Shown piece by piece: positions 1 through 13,039 of a stretch of 64,000 nt of DNA (position 1 is the stretch's first letter; each line of letters begins with the position of its first letter). The notes below the pieces were generated by a model, which was not told the DNA's origin, did not search any database, and worked only from the letters and a program-made list of their open reading frames with translations. Both the position numbers and the translations under genes were made by a program. Source of the DNA: Ricinus communis (taxonomy: Eukaryota > Streptophyta > Magnoliopsida > Malpighiales > Euphorbiaceae); the NCBI RefSeq assembly GCF_019578655.1, contig NC_063265.1:19516285-19580284 (forward strand), read 5' to 3'.

Positions 1-173
1 ACTTTTCAGTTCTCATCTACACCACCAAATTATAAAATTAACTAATATACAATTAGACTGATGAAGCTCTTTTGTTCAACTACAAACCTGGTAGATAGGG
101 TTGATCTGTGTTTCTGTCATGGTAGTCTGTATTTCCTATTGCCTGACTAATGAATTGATGTTTGCTTGTGCAG

Positions 174-1458
174 ATAGGATGGATATATGGTTCTGTAACA
201 GAAGATATTCTTACAGGATTCAAGATGCACGCTCGTGGTTGGAGATCAATCTATTGCATGCCACAACGTGCTGCCTTTAAAGGATCTGCTCCCATCAATC
301 TTTCTGATCGTCTAAATCAAGTGCTTCGGTGGGCTTTAGGTTCAGTTGAAATTCTTTTTAGCCGTCACTGCCCCATTTGGTATGGTTACAGTGGAAGGCT
401 AAAGTTTCTTGAGAGATTTGCCTATATCAATACCACAATTTATCCTGTCACTTCCATTCCTCTTCTTGCCTACTGTACTCTACCAGCTGTCTGTCTACTT
501 ACCGGAAAGTTCATTATCCCACCGGTACAGTATATTGCTGCCTTGCATAGCATATCAATTTCTGCTTAGAGACAATAGGTGGCAGAATGAAACTCTGAGT
601 TCAAATTGAGGCCTTCCTTATTTAACTGGCATACTATTTCTAGCTTCTGTGGAAAGAATTCCTAGGAGTTTATTCTTTAAAAAATATCAGGTCTTTAACT
701 AAGAGTAATCTGTCAGTTTCCGACCTCTTCATTTAAAAATAAGAAAATCTAACTCCAAATATTGTGTGAAGTAACTTTCTATTTCATTTTGGATTTGTTT
801 GGGGAAACTGTGTTTCATATCTGTACATACTGGCTGAAGTTGAATGATTATTTTTCATATTGTTGTACTGCAGATCAGTAACATTGCCAGTATCTGGTTC
901 ATATCCCTCTTTCTTTCAATCTTTGCCACTGGTATTCTTGAAATGAGATGGAGCGGTGTTGGAATTGATGAATGGTGGAGAAATGAACAGTTCTGGGTTA
1001 TTGGAGGAGTGTCTGCTCACCTATTTGCTGTCTTCCAAGGCCTGCTGAAAGTCCTTGCTGGAATAGATACCAATTTTACTGTCACTTCAAAAGCATCTGA
1101 TGAAGACGGCGATTTTGCTGAGCTATATATGTTCAAATGGACTACTCTACTCATCCCACCAACCACTCTCCTTATAATTAATCTGGTGGGAGTAGTTGCT
1201 GGAGTTTCTTATGCCATCAATAGTGGTTATCAATCTTGGGGTCCTCTCTTTGGCAAGCTATTCTTTGCATTCTGGGTGATTATTCATCTTTATCCTTTCC
1301 TTAAAGGTTTGATGGGACGACAAAACCGGACACCTACGATTGTTGTTGTATGGTCAGTTCTTCTTGCTTCAATCTTCTCCTTACTTTGGGTTCGTGTTGA
1401 TCCATTTACAACCCGGGTGACTGGCCCAGACGTCGAGCAGTGTGGAGTCATCTGCTAG
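174..1458 (+). CDS. CESA3: Cellulose synthase catalytic subunit, CESA3 type (3' end only)
   Basis: Last two coding exons of a plasma-membrane UDP-glucose-dependent cellulose synthase; the rest of the gene lies left of the window and 1-173 is intron. Exons are 174-524 (117 codons) and 874-1458 (194 codons plus TAG), joined in phase 0 (P|ISN) across a GT-AG intron. The first exon starts with the VTED motif (the TED catalytic signature) and contains QVLRW (the QxxRW product-binding motif), then the membrane helices of the C-terminal half begin. The second exon carries the remaining helices and the ending [14 protein letters not shown]. Family knowledge: this C-terminus resembles Arabidopsis CESA3 (primary wall) and not the CESA1, 4, 7 or 8 tails. 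The usual final CGINC is CGVIC here. A polyadenylation-like AATAAA lies near 1775. The isoform assignment rests on remembered sequences; membership of the CESA family is certain. Confidence 0.95.
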
Positions 1459-3417
1459 AGGAAAATGTTACTTGGAATCAGAACAAGGTCATAACATGGA
1501 GGAATAAAAGTTCTGGATATTAATTCTGATGTCCTCAGTTGGAAGAATTTGAAGGTATACGCCTTTAGCTTTGTGTAGTACATGTATCTGGTTTTGGATA
1601 GCAGCGCAAGAAAGATGGTTCTACTGCCTTCTCATTCTTTGTCAACTGATAATTCTTTTTTCTTTTGTGGCGTAAGCAAAATTAGTTTGTTGATTTTTTT
1701 TTTCTTTAATTTAATGCTATCAAAGTGATTGCTGATGAAGATGTATTCCTCAATTTTCCGCTATTTGTATTTTATGCAATAAAAAGAAAAAAGAAAAGTT
1801 ATTGCTTAGCTGGTAATGATACTACTAGTTAATGACTGCAAGATGCAAATAAGTTGGCTAAAAATATGCTACAAGATGTGGCAATTGTGTTATTAATGCA
1901 TGGAATTCCCCTGTTAATAAAACTGGTTTGTGTCTTTTTGAACGGTGATCCCTTGTTATGCACTCGTTGATAGAAATTATCTTATGGAGGTGGATACTGG
2001 ATATTATGTTAATAAATAAATACGCATGTAACTAGTTCTGGAAGCATTAGAATGGAGGATTGTGAAATCCAATCATGATACTAGATTCTAAAAATTCTTA
2101 CTATCAAGCTCATCCTTGTTTCTGCAAAGTCTGCTTCTGGTGAACCATACTGATGCATACGTATAATATACAAGCTTCATGAACATCATTGGCACACATC
2201 TAGTAATACTTAGTCATGTAAGAGTACTGCTCCAAAAGAAAGGTACCTCTGTTTTTTTTTTTTTCTCTTCTTTAATTTCTTATGTTAGTTATATGTGAAA
2301 GTCCCATATCTTCTTTAGAAAATAGAAATTTGCTTGAATATTCTGTCTGGAGTAACTCTGGTTCAACTTTTATCCGGGTATGATTTTATCCTGCTAAGGT
2401 TTATGACGTACAACTTTGTTCTGACCGTTGGTATATTAAACAAGCATTTTCCCTCAGAATCATGAAGTGGTCTGCCAGCATACATGATTAATTACTTTAT
2501 TCTAATTATAAACAAGAACTGGCAACGGTAATGACTCTGAAGCCTAGTAAGGTGAACGTTAGCTTGGTAAAGGTTTAGCTTTTGAAAAAGCAAGTGTCAA
2601 ATAGTGTAAAAGAAAGAGAGAAGAAAAAAGGAAAAGAAAAGTGTTTCATTTTGCTTTTACAGCAAATGGTTCTTAATAGCCTTATGCTAATGATGCTGTA
2701 GAGCTAGTGGGAAGATGATCCGGGCATGTGCATTTTCATGGTTCCTGATATTATGCCTAGGGTACAATTTAACCCTCAGGTGGCCCCCATGGAACCTGAC
2801 GTACATTTATTTTGTAAACTTACAGATGAAACAAAGAAAAAAAATTGTAAAATATGTTTCATATTTGTAATTAATCTGTCTTTGAATCCTGTCAAGTGAT
2901 TAGCTTTATGGTGTACAATAACCTACCTGTAAGTTGTCAAAACTAGATGATGCATTGCTATTTTTTTCTCTTAAATTATCAGGTTTAAGCCCCAAACCTC
3001 CTGTAATATGACACTGGACTACTAGATCAAGCATGCATTTATGACTTTAGCAGAACTAGAAATATGGAGTAACAGATGAATATAAATAAATTGGGGTTTG
3101 AGAAAAACAGTTTATGACAAATTTAAAAATAATCAACATATTGAATAAAAAAAATTCTACAGAATGCACAAGATTATACTAAAACCGCTACTCTTTTTAA
3201 CACTATGATGTACTGCTTCTGACCTTGAAATATATCATATGAAGATGACTGTTAAGACACTTCAGCTACATAAGAATAATCTGACTGTAGAGCTGTTAAA
3301 GCAGTATGAAAGTGTGATAATCTTACTACTCAGACCTGTTTTCTACCATGCAACACCACCTTACACTTGAAAACATTTCATGATGCCTTTGATAATACTT
3401 AACCTTTATGACCCTAT
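1459..3417. other. CESA3 3' UTR and intergenic spacer
   Basis: The first 350 bases or so are the likely 3' UTR of the cellulose synthase gene, with an AATAAA-like signal near 1775. The rest is AT-rich spacer with no ORF or RNA gene that I recognise. The last few hundred bases before 3418 would be the 3' UTR of the minus-strand membrane-protein gene. Confidence 0.5.
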
Positions 3418-3732
3418 TCATTTCTTTGCCTCTTCTGTTGCTGGCTTTGCCTCTTCTGCTGGTGGCGGTACTCCTCCATCGATGCAACTTCTACACCTTC
3501 TTTCTACCCAACCTTCTATGTCATGCTCCCCATGCCGTCCACCGCAGAGCCGGGCAATGACACCTGCAATAACACCTACTATAGTGATCACAGCTAGCAC
3601 AACCACCAATGTTTCGATTGATCGATGAGAGTAGCGACTTGGTTCTACTACTGCTGGTGGTGGCTGAACTACTGACTGCAACTGGTCGTGTAAACTTACC
3701 TCTAAGAACCCCATGACTGGAAACAAGACCAT
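3418..3732 (-). CDS. Small plant-specific single-pass membrane protein
   Basis: Intronless 104-aa reading frame. A single hydrophobic helix spans residues 42-60 (LVVVLAVITIVGVIAGVIA), followed by a Cys/Arg/His-rich segment (RLCGGRHGEHDIEGWVERRCRSC as landmarks at about 61-83) and an acidic, Ala/Pro-rich tail. I recognise the block TLVVVLAVIT plus EGWVERRCRSCIDGG as a conserved uncharacterised plant family; no biochemical function is known to me. A second Met at residue 7 (3714) could be the true start. Upstream (3733 to about 4156), the minus strand has a CT-rich leader including a perfect dinucleotide run, typical of plant 5' UTR Y-patches. Conserved composition, codon-like reading through the helix and the family match make it a real gene. 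The fold and partners are unknown; the four conserved Cys could be structural. Confidence 0.8.
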   Translation of the reverse strand: MVLFPVMGFLEVSLHDQLQSVVQPPPAVVEPSRYSHRSIETLVVVLAVITIVGVIAGVIARLCGGRHGEHDIEGWVERRCRSCIDGGVPPPAEEAKPATEEAKK

Positions 3733-4135
3733 GAATATGAGTTCTCCTTTTTGATATTACGAGTGAAAGAGAGAGAGAGCACCAAAGTGATCTTAGAAGC
3801 TATTTAGGCATAATACAAAAGAAGTAGATGAAAAAGGGCTATATTTTTGGGAGCACAGCAAAAAATAGGTACTTGATAGTGAAATGAGCGAGGAGAAAAA
3901 AAAAAGAGAAATAAAAAGGGTGAGTACTTGAGATTGGTGCCCAAAAAAAAGGTATGAAATGGGAAAAAAATAATGGGACTATAGGCTATATTCTATCAAG
4001 TAAAAGGAAAGACGAGGGTAAAACAGTAGACTAGCACAAGAAGATGAGTTTGGAACAGAAAGGTAATAGGGCTTGGACAATGAGAAGATGGAGAAGCTGA
4101 AGAAGATGTATATATATGTAAGGCTTGAAAACATC

Positions 4136-4154
4136 AGAGAGAGAGAGAGAGAGA
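4136..4154. repeat. (GA)n microsatellite, CT-rich leader of the minus-strand gene
   Basis: Perfect GA dinucleotide run. On the minus strand it reads as a CT tract about 400 bases upstream of the small membrane-protein start, compatible with a transcription start region. Confidence 0.7.
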
Positions 4155-4156
4155 AT

Positions 4157-7100
4157 AACTGAAATAGGATGAGAGAATTGAAAAACATTTGCATTCTTAC
4201 TCTTAGCAGTTAAAATCTTCTTTATTTGTGGTGATTATTTCTTGCTTCTATCTTTTTGGTTACCTATTTTATATCTTTCTTTGGATTTTTCTATTTTTGA
4301 GCTTGAGGTGTAAAGATAGATGAAGGCTAAAAAAGGCTTGCTAGAGCACTTGAAATCTTTCCTTTTATTATTACTATTATTATTATTATTATTTTATTTC
4401 TTTCATTTACTCAAATATAAGTGAAAAGGGTACACTTCCCTTCTAACATGACAGTATTTCAAATCTTTGAATTTCTCAACTAGAAAATCTTTTGCTTTCA
4501 CTTCCCAATTTGTCCTTATCCTCTATCACATGTTGATGTTGATTTTGATTATGCAACCCCAAACCCAAGAACAAAACTGTGAATTTATTTTTCTTTTTGA
4601 GACTTACCCCCTTTGTCCTTAGTTGTTTGCTATTATCCTGTCTCTTAGAAATTTGAGAATTTTAGGTTTCATGCCCTCCACACCCAGTTGGCTATTTTGT
4701 CAACTTGTGAATGTTTGTTGATGGTTTGTGTAATTCACTTGACCTAGAAGGATCTTTCACAGTCAGTGACCCTTCAAGGAGCAAGAAACTGACCTACCTG
4801 CATATGCACCATGTGGTAAAATTCAGAGAGAAAAGTGATAAATATAGATATGCCTGCTAATGTTTCAGGTTTCTATATTAACATCATAGGTATATTTGAA
4901 AGGAACTTTGAGAGATAAAGCTCTTATCTATTACAATGAACCTAGCTTATAATTGTTCTATCTTTAAGTTGCTTTCAGTTCAGTATGTGCTTCAGCTCAA
5001 GTTCCTAACCATTTGAAACATTTAACTGGTGCCAGCACCAACTTGGTACCACTCTAGTGTTAAATGCTAGGACTGAAAATTATAGTCTTGAATTCAATCT
5101 TCCACTTCAGAGAAATCAAACAGGAAAATTGTTGAAGATCATTAGTGTATATATATATATATTTGGTGCATCAGCATATCATATCAAATGAGTTACAAAA
5201 ACATCTCTAGCTCTCTCTGCTAATCAATACCGATATAATAAAAGCGTTATGTTATGGACAGTGCAATGAAATTGGATTTGAAAGGGTAAAGAAGTCTTTT
5301 CCAGGCAGCAAACTTACATTCATGCCTCTGTTTCTGCCCAAAACCCATTTCATAATAAGATTCAAACTTCCAAGTTTCTATCACTAAGTTATGGGGTTTG
5401 ATACTTGACCTGCTTCACTATGGGATTTGATTCCCCCATTAGAGATTGCCCTTTGCAAAGGGTAAGCAAGTATGGACCCGTCTAGGATGCCACTGAACTG
5501 AACCACAGTAAGCAACTCATACAAGGCCCACCCAGTGAGGCAAGTTTTGTATCTACTCTTAACAGTCAGGACGGAACCTGTGTCCCTGTGGTTAAAAATT
5601 CAAGGGTAAGACTCCACTATTGTACTAAACAATGAAACAAAAGCTCCTTCCTCATGCTCAGTGAAGAAAAATGTTACTCGCAACTGCTAGCTTTTGTCTT
5701 CTTATACTTACTGGCCGTCTTGCTGCGAGTACTAGCCATGATGGCACCCTGCTAAGCACTCAGGATCAGATACGAATGCTAAGAAACAATATTAAGAGAT
5801 TTTGCATCTTTAAGAAAAGCAACTGGCAATGAAATTGAAATTGAAGTATGAAAAGAACAAAAGAGAGATTTATTGACTTGAGGGCTGAGGCTCACACACC
5901 ACCAAGGACAGTGGGGGCAGTCACAAGCATCGAGGTTCAAGGCCCGCCCAGCTATGACTTGAGGGTCAGACCAGAGACAATGGGACAACGGCCGAATTGA
6001 CTGGCGAACAGGTTCTGGCACCATTATTTGTCAGCTTCGGCATTATTATGGTGGAAACACAGTCAAGATGTCAATTTAGTTTTGCTGTTGACTAACACCC
6101 GCCCAGTGAAGCCAGTTTTGGCTCCCAAAAATCTATAATCATGGACGACAAGTGTGTTATGCATGTTAGGAAAGGAAGGCTTTTTTCCTCTTCTAATCCA
6201 GTTCAATGGCAACACATTTGTTGGCAAACCTAAGGTTACTATTGCCCACAAATTTTTGGGTGCTCAGAAAGAAAGAATAGTTTATAATTATTTTTTCCAT
6301 TCATGACAATAGTCTCTCTCAAACTTAGAAATTAAATTCACATAGATAAATCAACTTTTTAAAAAAATTAAAATTAATTATATATGAGAAATATAAAATA
6401 GGCCGTAAAACCTAATGGACCTACCCATTATAGACGTATTATCATCATTCGCAACTATGTAAGAAGCAGTTTGTACTATCTAAATTCGAGTGACTTATTA
6501 AATATCTATAATCAACTTATAAAAAAGAAAGAAGTTACAAGACATGTAGCAAGTATTAGTATATAACATATACTAAAATCAATGAGAGCAAACAACTTGA
6601 TAAAGAAAAAAAAAAAAGAGTACAAGACATGTAGCAAGTATTATTATACAACATATACTAAAGTCAATGAGAGGTATCTAGTATAATAAAGGAGCCAATA
6701 AAAAGAAATCATAAGATAAAATCTCAAGTCACTCATTATAATCTAAATTCATTATTTTTTTTCTATTTTATCTGTTTAAATTTTTAAATTAAATTAGCCT
6801 TTATTTATTTATCATTGTATTACAAAAACCAAACAGAAACAACTGCCAAATGGCTTAATAAAACATGATATGCACAATAGAAAAATATTCCTCATACTTA
6901 CCCACTCGACTCCCTCACCTATTCTCATAATTTTGAGAAGCTGGAAATCGATCACAAAGTCTTATCAATTATTAAGTACTTTTTATGTAAGTGATTTAGA
7001 GTATCTCGCTAGTCGAGTCGGGTCAATATTTATGCCCATGGTTGTCGATTGGTTTGTGTTTAAGCTTGCCTGATAATTAGCAGATCCTTGGTTTAGATGA

Positions 7101-7252
7101 TGTTGGGCCCTCGTTAGCCCAAACCTTGGTCCAGAATGCATGTCTGAATTTGACTTCTCGCAGAAATACAGAAAACGAGTAGAAGGAAATTGGGGCGACT
7201 TCAGCAACGACTCTTTCACCGAACTTTCGATTCCACTGCACCCTCCCATTTC
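4157..7252. other. Intergenic spacer, no gene recognised
   Basis: Mostly AT-rich single-copy-looking sequence with an ATT triplet run near 4370-4396 and a short TA run near 5147-5161. The segment 5400-6260 is less AT-rich and shows two short related stretches (around 5530 and 6100, both reading CCCAGTGA plus AG/CAAGTTTTG-like), suggesting old repeat debris. Short ORFs on the minus strand (5779-6251) have no recognisable domain. Confidence 0.4.
6536..6673. repeat. Imperfect direct repeat, 53-bp units 85 bp apart
   Basis: Two copies of a unit starting TACAAGACATGTAGCAAGTA and ending CAATGAGAG lie at 6536-6588 and 6621-6673, differing at only a few positions. They are separated by about 32 bases containing an A run. 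Probably a local tandem duplication, perhaps of a degenerate transposon end. Confidence 0.8.
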
Positions 7253-7261
7253 CTATATATC
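7253..7261 (+). promoter_or_regulatory. Candidate TATA box of the AN1 zinc-finger gene
   Basis: The sequence CTATATATC lies about 210 bases before the ATG at 7470, followed by a pyrimidine-rich leader. The position suits a plant core promoter with a leader of about 180 bases, but no transcription start is known. Confidence 0.35.
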
Positions 7262-7469
7262 CGGACTTCATTATATTTACAAGAATTTAATTTTTTCTCG
7301 GACATTTAATTCCTGAATCTCGCAGGAAATCTCGGAAACAAAGAAAGTCAATTTCTTTCTGACAAAAAAAAGAAAAATAAAATCCTCTCTTCCTCTGCAT
7401 ATTTTGTTGATTAATTAATCTTTTTATCTGACAATTTAATCTCTTTTGGTGCTTGGATTTAGTATCCAA

Positions 7470-9353
7470 ATGGGAACACCACAATTCCCAGATCTTGGTA
7501 AACATTGTACAAAAGAAGATTGCAGGCAGATCGATTTCTTGCCTTTTACTTGCGATCGTTGCCGCCAGGTGCCTACCAATACCATTATATTCTTTTTCAA
7601 ATATTATGATATGGGTTTTGGTTTATGATTGTATTGGTTTTTTTTTCTTTTCTTTTTTTGGGTTAATTCTTGGATTGAGTTTGAATTTGAATTGGAAGAG
7701 ATAAGCTGTTTAGATCATTTATTCTATCAGACCCACTTAGGACTTTTCAATTTGATACGCCGGCCTGAGAGGATGAGACCAGTACTGTTTGTTGTTTAGC
7801 TCAGTTGAATTATATTTAAAAGAATAGATATTGTTTAACTTGAGACTCGCGGACTGTATTAAGATCTTAAATTTTCTGTGCTTCATGGTTGATGATGCGT
7901 CAAGATTTGGTCTTTTAGGCCAGCGTATGCTTTTGAGTGTAATATGTGTAGTCATGCCTGTTTAAGAGAACCCTTGATATTTTCTGTAATATGCTAGAAC
8001 TTTGTTTTTACTTTGGAATGTATTAAGTTACTTATACAGTTGTTGCTTAGTAGGATACTATTGTCACTTTCTTAATACCAATTTCTGTTGTGATCCTAAG
8101 GAAGATGATATTTCTTGGAGCAATGCTCACAGATTTCTTCTTGCTTATATGGTCTTATATTGTTAAAGCACATTCCGCTGCAAGTTACTGCTTTTGTTAC
8201 ACATAAGAAACACAGGTTCTCAATAGAATGAGTTTAGTAGTGTCACAAAACATAGGCTATTAATGTGTGTCACAAAGAATCTGTTGAAATAAGTTTGATT
8301 ATGGCATTATATCCTATGCTAGCAAAGATTCATTCTTTATTGGAGTGTATTAGAAGCTGAAACTTGGATATATGAATATCACATTGCCAGATTGGTCATG
8401 TTTGTCTTATGAGTTATTACCACATCAAATCATGTTGTTGCAAGTGTGCTTGACATTTGATTTTTCTTTTTTTGGGGGGATCATATACTTTGGATGATTG
8501 TTCTTCCGTGGAACCATTGTCACGTTAAACTTTTCTTTAACTTGTTGATTTATGTTAACCATACACGTCCTGATAATTTTTGTAGGTGTTCTGTTTGGAG
8601 CATCGAAGCTATGCTAAACACGATTGCCCAAAAGCTGATAGCAAGGATGTCACTGTTGTCATTTGTCCATTATGCGCTAAAGGAGTCCGCCTAAATCCTG
8701 ATGAAGACCCAAACCTTTCTTGGGAATCTCATGTTAATACTGAATGTGACCCATCAAATTATGAAAAAGTAACAAAGAAGAGAAAATGCCCTGTCCGAGG
8801 CTGTAGGGAGGTTCTTAGATTCTCAAATACAATCAAGTGCAGGGATTGCACCATTGACCATTGCTTGAAGCACCGATTTGGACCTGACCATGATTGTCCT
8901 GGGCCGAAGAAACCTGAGTTGGGTTTTCAATTTCTGAGTCTTTTAAATAGGAGTAAGAAGGAAGATTCAAAGCTTAACCAAACTCCAGCTGCATCTTCAA
9001 CTAAGTGGAGTGCAGCCTTTAGAAATGCAGCTTCATCTGTTCGAGCCTCAGCAGAAGCAGGCATGACAAAATTAAGTAGTGAGATCAGCCAAGCTTGGCA
9101 GACTGCAACAAATGGAGCTGGCCCAAGTAGCAGTAACAGGCTAGAGGAAGAGTGTCCACAATGTCATGCCAGGTTTTCCTCAGTTACAACTCTAGTGGAG
9201 CATGTGCAGAAGCTGCACGAAAGGAATGGGAACCGGTCTCGTGTAATGAACTTGCCAGTAGATGTATGCCCCAAGTGCAGTAAAGGTTTTCGTGATCCTG
9301 TTGCACTTGTGGAGCATGTTGAGAGAGATCATGGAGGTACTTCAAAAGCTTAG
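7470..9353 (+). CDS. SAP11: AN1 and C2H2 zinc-finger stress-associated protein, SAP11 type
   Basis: Two exons, 7470-7568 and 8586-9353, joined in phase 0, give 288 aa. Domains in order: AN1 finger 1 (C13, C18, C28, C31, C36, H39, H45, C47); a CxxC/H/C linker region (C60, C63, H82, C87); AN1 finger 2 (about 101-143); a Ser/Ala-rich spacer; and two C-terminal C2H2 fingers (about 223-244 and 261-282, pattern CPxC...F...LVEHV...H). This double-AN1 plus double-C2H2 architecture defines the SAP11/13/16 subgroup of plant stress-associated proteins, implicated in abiotic-stress responses and ubiquitin-related regulation. The intron separates ligand C31 from C36, so the first exon alone cannot make a finger. 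Start chosen because [13 protein letters not shown] matches the conserved family N-terminus. The neighbour downstream, an EFR3-like gene on the same strand, is also its neighbour in Arabidopsis. Confidence 0.93.
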
Positions 9354-12300
9354 AAAGTTTTGACAATCATAATGACAGTTCACTTCCAGATCAGTTATTA
9401 TTGTATGTCATGAACTCAATTGTGGCTTGCTTTAATTTATTTGAGGCTGCAGAAGGGAAAATATTTTTTGATCATTAAATCAATATTTAGGGTTTTCAAA
9501 CTGAAATTTCCAATTCAGAATGTTCATGTCAATAGTGTAAATTGATTACTGTCAAAGGAAACTTTCATTTTCTTAGGATCTGTTTTCTCCACCTGATTAT
9601 TGTAGGCAATTAAATGATGTCTGGATTATTGTAATATTTGGACTTGGAAGTTGGATGCATTATGATATATCAAATTTTCTCTGCTGGTACTAGCTCCAAT
9701 TTCCAAGTCTTGATCTGGTAAAGAACCTGAAAAGGCAAGATGGAGATTTGGGTTCAGGAAGGTATGCATGTAATAGGTTCTTGCCCTGGAGGCCAAATAA
9801 TTGTGAGAGGGTAGCATTTGTCTAGGATCAGGAGTGGCAAGATCTGTAGCATATTGGATGTTCCTCCATACTCGAAAGCATCTGTTTATTGAATCTGCAT
9901 TCTGCTAAGAAGCACCTAGAGTGGATAGAACTTGTGTCGGTCCAATTTAATCAATCTTTTCATGTAATCTTGCGGTGGAAATATAATATAAGTTTAATTG
10001 CTAAATAAATATTGTATTTTGTAATTGTTATCAAATCTAGTACGTAGTTTTTAAATTTTTCACTTCAATAGTTGATTTCACCTTTAGTATTAAGTAAATT
10101 TATTGACATGATGTGAACTTCGCGATAACATGGAAAAAAATAACATAGTTGATATTTTTATTATTAAAATATTATTATTTAAATACGGAGTCTATCACGT
10201 CAGTAAGTGCAAACTACTGAACTTTTTTGACAATTAAGCCTATAAAATAATGCATATTGCTGCTTGAATAAACATCCTAGACATGGGTGGTGTTGGAAAC
10301 ATGACACTGCCTGCTTAGTTATGAAGAGGGAATTGGGCAGTTGTTTTTAATAAAAGTGCCCTAAAACAGCTGTCCCCTTTCATTGATTTGTTTAATGGCC
10401 ATTGATCTGTTTAATCATTTGTGGAGTTTGCTTGAAGGTATGGGATGCAATTTTTTCCATTTCTTTAATTAATCTTTGTGGCCTCCACTACTTATATTGT
10501 GCCTCTACTTCTTCATCTTCAGCCAAAAAGGCCTTTTATTGCTGCCAGATGCAATGCAATGCAAAGCTTTTTCTTTCTTCTTGTCAACTTTGAGCTACAC
10601 AATGAAAATAACTTGAACATTACTACTGTGTGTGTTCCCCTTATGATGATTTAAATAAATTTAGGAATAATTACTCTGATGTTGTCTCAAATTTTTGCTT
10701 TAAATTTAACAAATCAGTACATGAACTTTTTTTTTCCTTGTAAATTAGTTTATTGAATTTGAAAATTGCGAATATTTTGATGCTTTTGCCCAAGAATCAA
10801 ACGATAGTAAAATTAATTTGCTGAGAATGAAGTAAATCTCCAAAAAAAGCAGTAATATCTATCCATGTTTTAACTCATTTACCTTATATAAACACATGGA
10901 TTTAGAAACTCTTAACTCATGCATCTTCTATTTCTTTATCTGCATTATTCTATCTTTTGATTTCTATTTTGTTCTCTTAAAAAATGGAAAAATGCTGTTG
11001 ATGTATGCATTTTATGATAGGAAATGTGTGATATGAACATCATGGACGGGCCATATGGGAGGAGATTCATGACATGTGAGAGAGTGACTTTTGTTCCTAT
11101 TGTATGTGGATTGATGGACTAATTTGTAAGAGACTAAATCAAAATAAAAATTGCAGAGCCTGACATACAACAAATAATGAAACTATTTGATTGTTTCCAC
11201 ATATTTTTCCTTTGAAATATAACCCATTGAATTTAGTAGAAATCGGTGGTAACTTCAGTAAAGGAAAGAGAATTTATGTATTTGGGGTAAATTACATAGA
11301 TGGTCCCTCAAAATTTAGCTATGTATTATAATTATCTCTAAATTTAAATTTGTATCATTAAACCCTCTTTAACTTTTTAATTGGGATATAATTAAACTCT
11401 TTGTCATCAATTTTTATTTAATTGATGGATAAAAAACTGACGTGAAAAAATAGTGTGTAATTAAATAGAAAAATCCTACTCAATTTAATAATTATAAATC
11501 AGCTCCATATCAATTCAAATTATTAATCTCTACCTTTTAAAGAAAAAATAAAATCAAATGCTCTCTCTCTATTCATAGACCCGCAGCAGCCACTATTACC
11601 TTCAATACATCAATGGTTTCGACGTCGAAATTATTCTCGAAATGCTAGTTTACTATATCTAAAACTCTCACCTTAAATTCAATGATGCACATGCAAATGG
11701 TCTTCCCGCTATCACTTTCACCGACCGTAGACTTTTTTATAATTACTTCACTGATAAAGTCTAGTTGTGTTTCTTTCGGTGCGAAGAAAAGAGACAGAAA
11801 ATTGAGTCACAACATTGAAAAAATGGGTTAGTTGCTAAGAGTAGATTGATGGATACTGAAAATAGAGGGTATGGTAGTGATAAAATGGGTTATGATGCAA
11901 ATTCGAAACCCAAAATGTAACGTTGGAAAGGAGGGAAATTTGGTGAAAGTTTTCATCTTACACGCAATAAAAATAACAATTACAGGTCAAAGTTTAAATG
12001 TTTCTAAATCATACACTTTACTACCTTTATTAATCTTTTATTATTATTTAGTACCACTAAATTATTGTCCTAATAAAAGAAATCAAACGGCAAAAGGTAA
12101 ACCTAAATAATCATAAATAAACTCTTAAAAAAAGGATTGCTGGCCTCCTATTGGACAATACAGCGAAAAGAGAAGACCGTTAAGTAACTGTCAAAAAAAG
12201 TGTGAAGAAGGGAGCACACGTTCACCGAGCAAACACGAATCACGTCACGTCCGTCACTAATTATTCATTAATTAAGATAAACAATACTAATAATCGAATA

Positions 12301-12900
12301 ATTAAATCCTAAATGATACATTGGGTCCCACATACGTAGAATACCGGTTTTGTAACGGGTGGGAAAAATTCTCCATTGTATTTCTGGCATGGCGCCGGCT
12401 TCCATTGCAATTTTTAGACACCTACCAACTTCTTCTTCTTTTTTTTTTTTTTTTCTTTCTTCTGTTCTGAAATCTCTTTAAACAAACAAACAAATAAAAA
12501 AGAAAAAAAGCATTAAATATAGCGGTGCTAAAATAAAAGTGCTTGAAAATCGGTACAATTTTTCCTGCATGGCATAGAGCGGTTTCCAAGCCTCTGGTCA
12601 GCTCTTCTTGATTCTGATTCGGAGGTATCATCAATCTTTTTCTTCTTCTCAATTCTCTGGATTTTTTTTTCTTTAATTTCTTTTGTCAATTCTGCAATTC
12701 ACATTGTTTTTGCCAGCTCATCATTTCAATTTTGAACTTTTTGATTTGAATTTATTTATTTTTAATTCGTAGTATTGATTTAATTTTTCTTTTCCTGTTT
12801 TGATGAATTCTTGTGTCAGTGATTGATTGATTGTTTGTGAAAAGGAGGAAATGTTAATGTTGATGGTTATTACAACAGGCTGGTAGTTGAAATTGGAAGA
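9354..12900. other. SAP11 3' UTR and intergenic spacer
   Basis: The first few hundred bases are the presumed 3' UTR. The rest is AT-rich. The part 11283-11460 reads like a transposon-derived repeat (TTACATAGATGGTCCCTCAAAA followed by AT-rich blocks of the kind common in plant repeats) but lacks a clear partner in the window. The segment from about 12350 to 13039 is pyrimidine-rich and probably holds the promoter and leader of the EFR3-like gene; a leader intron is possible but I could not fix its ends. Confidence 0.4.
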
Positions 12901-13039
12901 AGGCTGCAAATTTGAGATTGGACTCTTTCTTTCCCTTCTTAATGCCAAAACCTGACTCCGTGTTAGGTTTTTTCAGAAGGGAAAGAAAGGAGTATTTTTT
13001 ACCAAAATCAATCTCAATTCGCTACCAATAATTTGGAAA

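Noticed and set aside
5779..6251. Two minus-strand ORFs with Cys- and Pro-rich parts
   Set aside because: No recognisable domain, no splice partner and neither extends a known family; likely chance frames in repeat debris.
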